A DNA stretch of 7,377 nt from Rickettsiales bacterium (GTDB lineage Bacteria; Pseudomonadota; Alphaproteobacteria; Rickettsiales; UBA1997): the NCBI GenBank assembly GCA_947505885.1, contig CANNMN010000064.1, positions 1-7,377 of the forward strand, written 5' to 3'. This document shows, in pieces, positions 5,159 through 7,377 of this stretch (its first letter is position 1; every line of letters starts with the position of its first letter). Position numbers and translations under genes: made by a program. Under the pieces are notes generated by a model. That model did no database searches. It worked only from the letters and a program-made list of their open reading frames with translations, and had not been told where the DNA came from.

Positions 5159-5500
5159 TTAAACTTTTTTTACAAATTCCGATTTTAAACCCATCTTGCC
5201 CATCCCTGGAATGACGCAATCAATGTCATGGTCGCCGCCGGCTAAGCGAATATTTTTCACCTTCGTGCCGACTTTTACGCTTGAGGACGAGCCTTTGATT
5301 TTTAGATCTTTAATTACAGTGATCGTGTCACCGTCTTTCAAAATAGTTCCATAAGCGTCTTTGATTACCTCTTCTGAATCTTCTGGCATATCGAACTTCG
5401 ACCATTCGCACGAGCATTCTGGGCAGATGTAAATATTGCCCTCTTCGTAAGTATATTCACATCCACATTTTGCGCAGGCTGGTAAAGTTGTTTCGGTCAT
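5159..5500 (-). CDS. yjdM: YjdM/PhnA-family zinc-ribbon protein
   Basis: This 113-residue protein closely follows E. coli YjdM, long labelled PhnA or 'alkylphosphonate uptake operon protein', in length and layout. The old name comes from its map position near the phn genes; a direct role in phosphonate use is not established. The N-terminal zinc ribbon has CAKC (Cys9, Cys12) and CPEC (Cys26, Cys29), with extra Cys14 and Cys31 nearby. The C-terminal PhnA domain (about 45-113) contains [38 protein letters not shown] and the near-invariant end LKSEFVKK. It is a soluble cytoplasmic protein. The ATG at 5498-5500 begins exactly where the family starts, with an AT-rich leader and no Shine-Dalgarno. 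It is divergent from the LtaS/OpgB-type gene across 186 bases holding CTTGCA repeats and a large palindrome. No other phosphonate genes are in view. Confidence 0.95.
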   Translation of the reverse strand: MTETTLPACAKCGCEYTYEEGNIYICPECSCEWSKFDMPEDSEEVIKDAYGTILKDGDTITVIKDLKIKGSSSSVKVGTKVKNIRLAGGDHDIDCVIPGMGKMGLKSEFVKKV

Positions 5501-5535
5501 TTGATTTATTTATTGATGATTCAATTGTGACGTTG

Positions 5536-5560
5536 CTTGCATTTTCTTGCACTACTCGCA
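5536..5560. promoter_or_regulatory. Spaced CTTGCA direct repeats upstream of yjdM
   Basis: CTTGCA occurs at 5536-5541 and 5546-5551, with a relative CTCGCA at 5555-5560, so copies fall about one helical turn apart. They lie 36-60 bases before the yjdM ATG, a typical activator position. The layout recalls direct-repeat sites such as Pho boxes (CTGTCAT repeats), but the bases differ and the period is 10, not 11. No regulator is assigned. Confidence 0.35.
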
Positions 5561-5562
5561 CC

Positions 5563-5624
5563 CGCCGTTCGAGGTAAGTCGAGCCTCTCTAAACTTGAGA
5601 TTTCTCGACTTCCCTCGACCGGCG
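5563..5624. repeat. Large inverted repeat between divergent genes
   Basis: Two 21-base arms, 5563-5583 and 5604-5624, are inverted copies agreeing at 19 of 21 positions; the outer ends are CGCCG and CGGCG and the inner ends GTCGAG and CTCGAC. The 20-base loop holds a small TCTC/GAGA stem. It is far more GC-rich than its surroundings. There is no T-run on either side. It resembles a REP-like or other small palindromic element; it could also act as a transcript-end or insulating structure between yjdM and the next gene. Confidence 0.75.
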
Positions 5625-5686
5625 AAATAAGGCTCTAACCAGCGAAGCTAAACATCAATACAACTCTAGCTTGTCAATTATCTAAA

Positions 5687-7377
5687 ATGATTTTCTTCAA
5701 ACACGACTGGCCACGAACCTTATTAATTGCTGCTTTTGCCTTAGTTCATTTACTGCTGTGCTACTTCGGACATTCGCCATTTGGACCGAGTCAATCAGTA
5801 GAGAATTTGTGGGTAACTGTTTTCTTCGCGCTTGCGTTATTTTTTCCATTTTTGTCTTTGATTGGAGTATTTTGCAGTTGGTTGTCGGTGATTCTTATTC
5901 TGAATTTTATCAATTATTTGAAGCTCAAATATTTGCTGCGTCAAATAAGTGAATATGATTTTAGAATTATTTTTAGCTCTCCCGCTTACTCCCTTGATGC
6001 TTTGCTTGGTTACGGGCCTAACAGATATTTACCGCTGATTTTACTGTTGTTATTTCTTGTATTTTTAGCGGTAAAATTTCGTAAATTTAGTCGAGTAATC
6101 GACGTCAAAAAACTTTCCTACAAACTTTTTTCAGCCGCGCTTGCGCTGAGCATTTTTTTTGCTCATTATTTTTCTTACCAAATTTCTCTCGAACAAAGTT
6201 CAGGAAAAAATATAGATGCTCTTGGAATGATTGCCTACACAGGGTCTAAGGCTTATTTGCGCGACGTTAAATCGCTGCTAAAAAAAGATGAAAAGGAAGA
6301 AATTGTTGGCCAGGAGAAAATTAAAATTTCTGCAAAAAAATACCTGACTAATGCCAAAAAAAATATCAAACCAAATATTGTTTTTGTCTTGGCTGAATCA
6401 ACTTTTGATCCGAATAAAATTTTTATTTTAAAATCTCCTTACCGTGAAAATTCTCTTTTTCGCGCTGATAAAAAAGAATATTACGGCGATCTCGAAGTGT
6501 CGATTACCGGAGGTGGAACTTGGGTTACTGAATTTGAAACTAACTCAGGAATTTCAACAAAAGCCTTGGGCACTTCAGACCACATTAACACAGCAATAGC
6601 ACCCCATTTAAAAACTTCTTTTGCGCGCTACCTGCAGCAAAAAAATTACACTGCTTCGGTCTTTTTCCCAATCACTCGCGCCTTCGTTAACAAAGGCGAA
6701 ACTTACTTAAAAAGTTACGGCTTTGATTCGATCGAAGATTCGGAATCTTTAGATATGAACGGAGCGAGAATACGCGACGGTTATGACGTTGAAATGGTGA
6801 GGCAAGTTATAAAAAAACTTCCGAAAGAAAATAAAAATCCATTTTTCTCTTACGTGATTTTGCTAGAAAATCACGGACCGCATGACTGCAGAAAAAATTC
6901 TTTAAACCCAGATCAATACAGGCTTCTTAACGATGACGACTTCAGAAAAAATTGTGAAGTTGACGAATATTTAGCGAGAGCAAAATCAAGCGATTTGGCG
7001 ATTAAAAATTTGGAAAATGAATTAAGAAAAATTGAGCGAGAGCAGCATCGTCCATTTTTAATGGTGATTTTTGGCGACCACCAGCCCTGGACCTTTAATA
7101 AAAATAACTACGACAAAAACAGAGTTAAGGGCTCGTCACGATACTCAACGTTTTACAAAATAATCGCTAGCGATTCTCTTCCGACTATAAAAATTCCAAA
7201 AAAAATTTCGCCAAATTTATTGCCGACTATTGTCAGCAGTATCTTCGCAACAAGGGTCGAAGATCTGTATGTGCCAGAAAATTATTACCTTTTTGAAAAA
7301 TGTGGAGTGGTTAGTAGTTTTGAAGATTGTCTGGCGAAGTTAAAATCAAAACGACTCGATTACGGTAAGTATTTCGG
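5687..7377 (+). CDS. LtaS/OpgB-type sulfatase-fold membrane enzyme (3' partial)
   Basis: The frame stays open from ATG 5687 to the right edge (563 codons), so the C-terminus is missing. The N-terminal part has about five membrane helices (roughly 11-27, 41-60, 61-77, 115-129 and 147-163). The rest is a periplasmic alkaline-phosphatase-superfamily domain from about 228. Its metal and catalytic residues match lipoteichoic acid synthase and phosphoglycerol transferase: Glu237 in NIVFVLAESTFD, nucleophile Thr278 in GGGTWVTEFE, His396 in ENHGPH, and Asp464/His465 in FGDHQP. These enzymes transfer phosphoglycerol or similar headgroups from lipids to envelope glycans; in Gram-negatives the best-known member is OpgB/MdoB, which modifies osmoregulated periplasmic glucans. 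The real acceptor is unknown; a phosphoethanolamine-type role is less likely given the LtaS-like GDHxP and TEFE motifs. TAA at 5636-5638 precedes in frame, and this is the first ATG after it. There is no Shine-Dalgarno. Confidence 0.9.
   Translation, partial: MIFFKHDWPRTLLIAAFALVHLLLCYFGHSPFGPSQSVENLWVTVFFALALFFPFLSLIGVFCSWLSVILILNFINYLKLKYLLRQISEYDFRIIFSSPAYSLDALLGYGPNRYLPLILLLLFLVFLAVKFRKFSRVIDVKKLSYKLFSAALALSIFFAHYFSYQISLEQSSGKNIDALGMIAYTGSKAYLRDVKSLLKKDEKEEIVGQEKIKISAKKYLTNAKKNIKPNIVFVLAESTFDPNKIFILKSPYRENSLFRADKKEYYGDLEVSITGGGTWVTEFETNSGISTKALGTSDHINTAIAPHLKTSFARYLQQKNYTASVFFPITRAFVNKGETYLKSYGFDSIEDSESLDMNGARIRDGYDVEMVRQVIKKLPKENKNPFFSYVILLENHGPHDCRKNSLNPDQYRLLNDDDFRKNCEVDEYLARAKSSDLAIKNLENELRKIEREQHRPFLMVIFGDHQPWTFNKNNYDKNRVKGSSRYSTFYKIIASDSLPTIKIPKKISPNLLPTIVSSIFATRVEDLYVPENYYLFEKCGVVSSFEDCLAKLKSKRLDYGKYF

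Noticed and set aside
5758..5952. Plus-strand 64-residue frame
   Set aside because: It lies inside the membrane part of the LtaS/OpgB-type gene in another frame.
1..7377. CRISPR array, tRNA or rRNA gene, insertion sequence transposase
   Set aside because: No regularly spaced repeat series, no cloverleaf or rRNA-like stretch, and no transposase motif was seen on either strand.

Overview
The window looks like an AT-rich proteobacterial chromosome segment. The evidence is a periplasmic LysM/L,D-transpeptidase, a CopA/CopB copper pair of Gram-negative type, a YjdM/PhnA zinc-ribbon protein and a CspA-type cold-shock protein. Few genes have a strong Shine-Dalgarno. Small palindromes and decayed reading frames suggest a genome with dispersed repeats and some gene decay, as in host-associated alphaproteobacteria. 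That lineage is an inference; no rRNA or other marker is present to fix it.

Layout. 1-293 holds no convincing gene. 294-731 (+) is dps, a ferritin-like DNA-protecting protein. It is followed in the same frame by the C-terminal remnant of a GNAT acetyltransferase (732-884). Next is a copper-resistance pair: a CopA/PcoA-type multicopper oxidase (about 902-2389, +) and the outer-membrane protein CopB (2464-3193, +). The oxidase's signal peptide begins at an AUA codon with no AUG available. CopB is split by a frameshift near 2581. A CspA-type gene (3281-3496, -) ends in a clear intrinsic terminator and has a long structured leader. Upstream of it on the same strand is a LysM plus YkuD L,D-transpeptidase (3655-4551, -). 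Two small plus-strand genes follow: an unrecognised 82-residue protein (4656-4904) and a 29-residue single-helix membrane protein (4997-5086). A YjdM/PhnA gene (5159-5500, -) is divergent from a large sulfatase-fold membrane enzyme of the LtaS/OpgB type (from 5687, +), which runs off the right edge. Between these two lie spaced direct repeats and a near-perfect 21-bp-arm inverted repeat.

How it fits together. Dps (iron and peroxide protection) next to CopA/CopB (copper oxidation and outer-membrane copper handling) forms a metal and oxidative-stress block. The L,D-transpeptidase and the LtaS/OpgB-type enzyme are envelope-modifying. No complete new defence or mobile system is visible. The most notable signals are the AUA start of copA, the split copB, the in-frame GNAT remnant behind dps, the very small membrane protein and the palindromic elements between genes.
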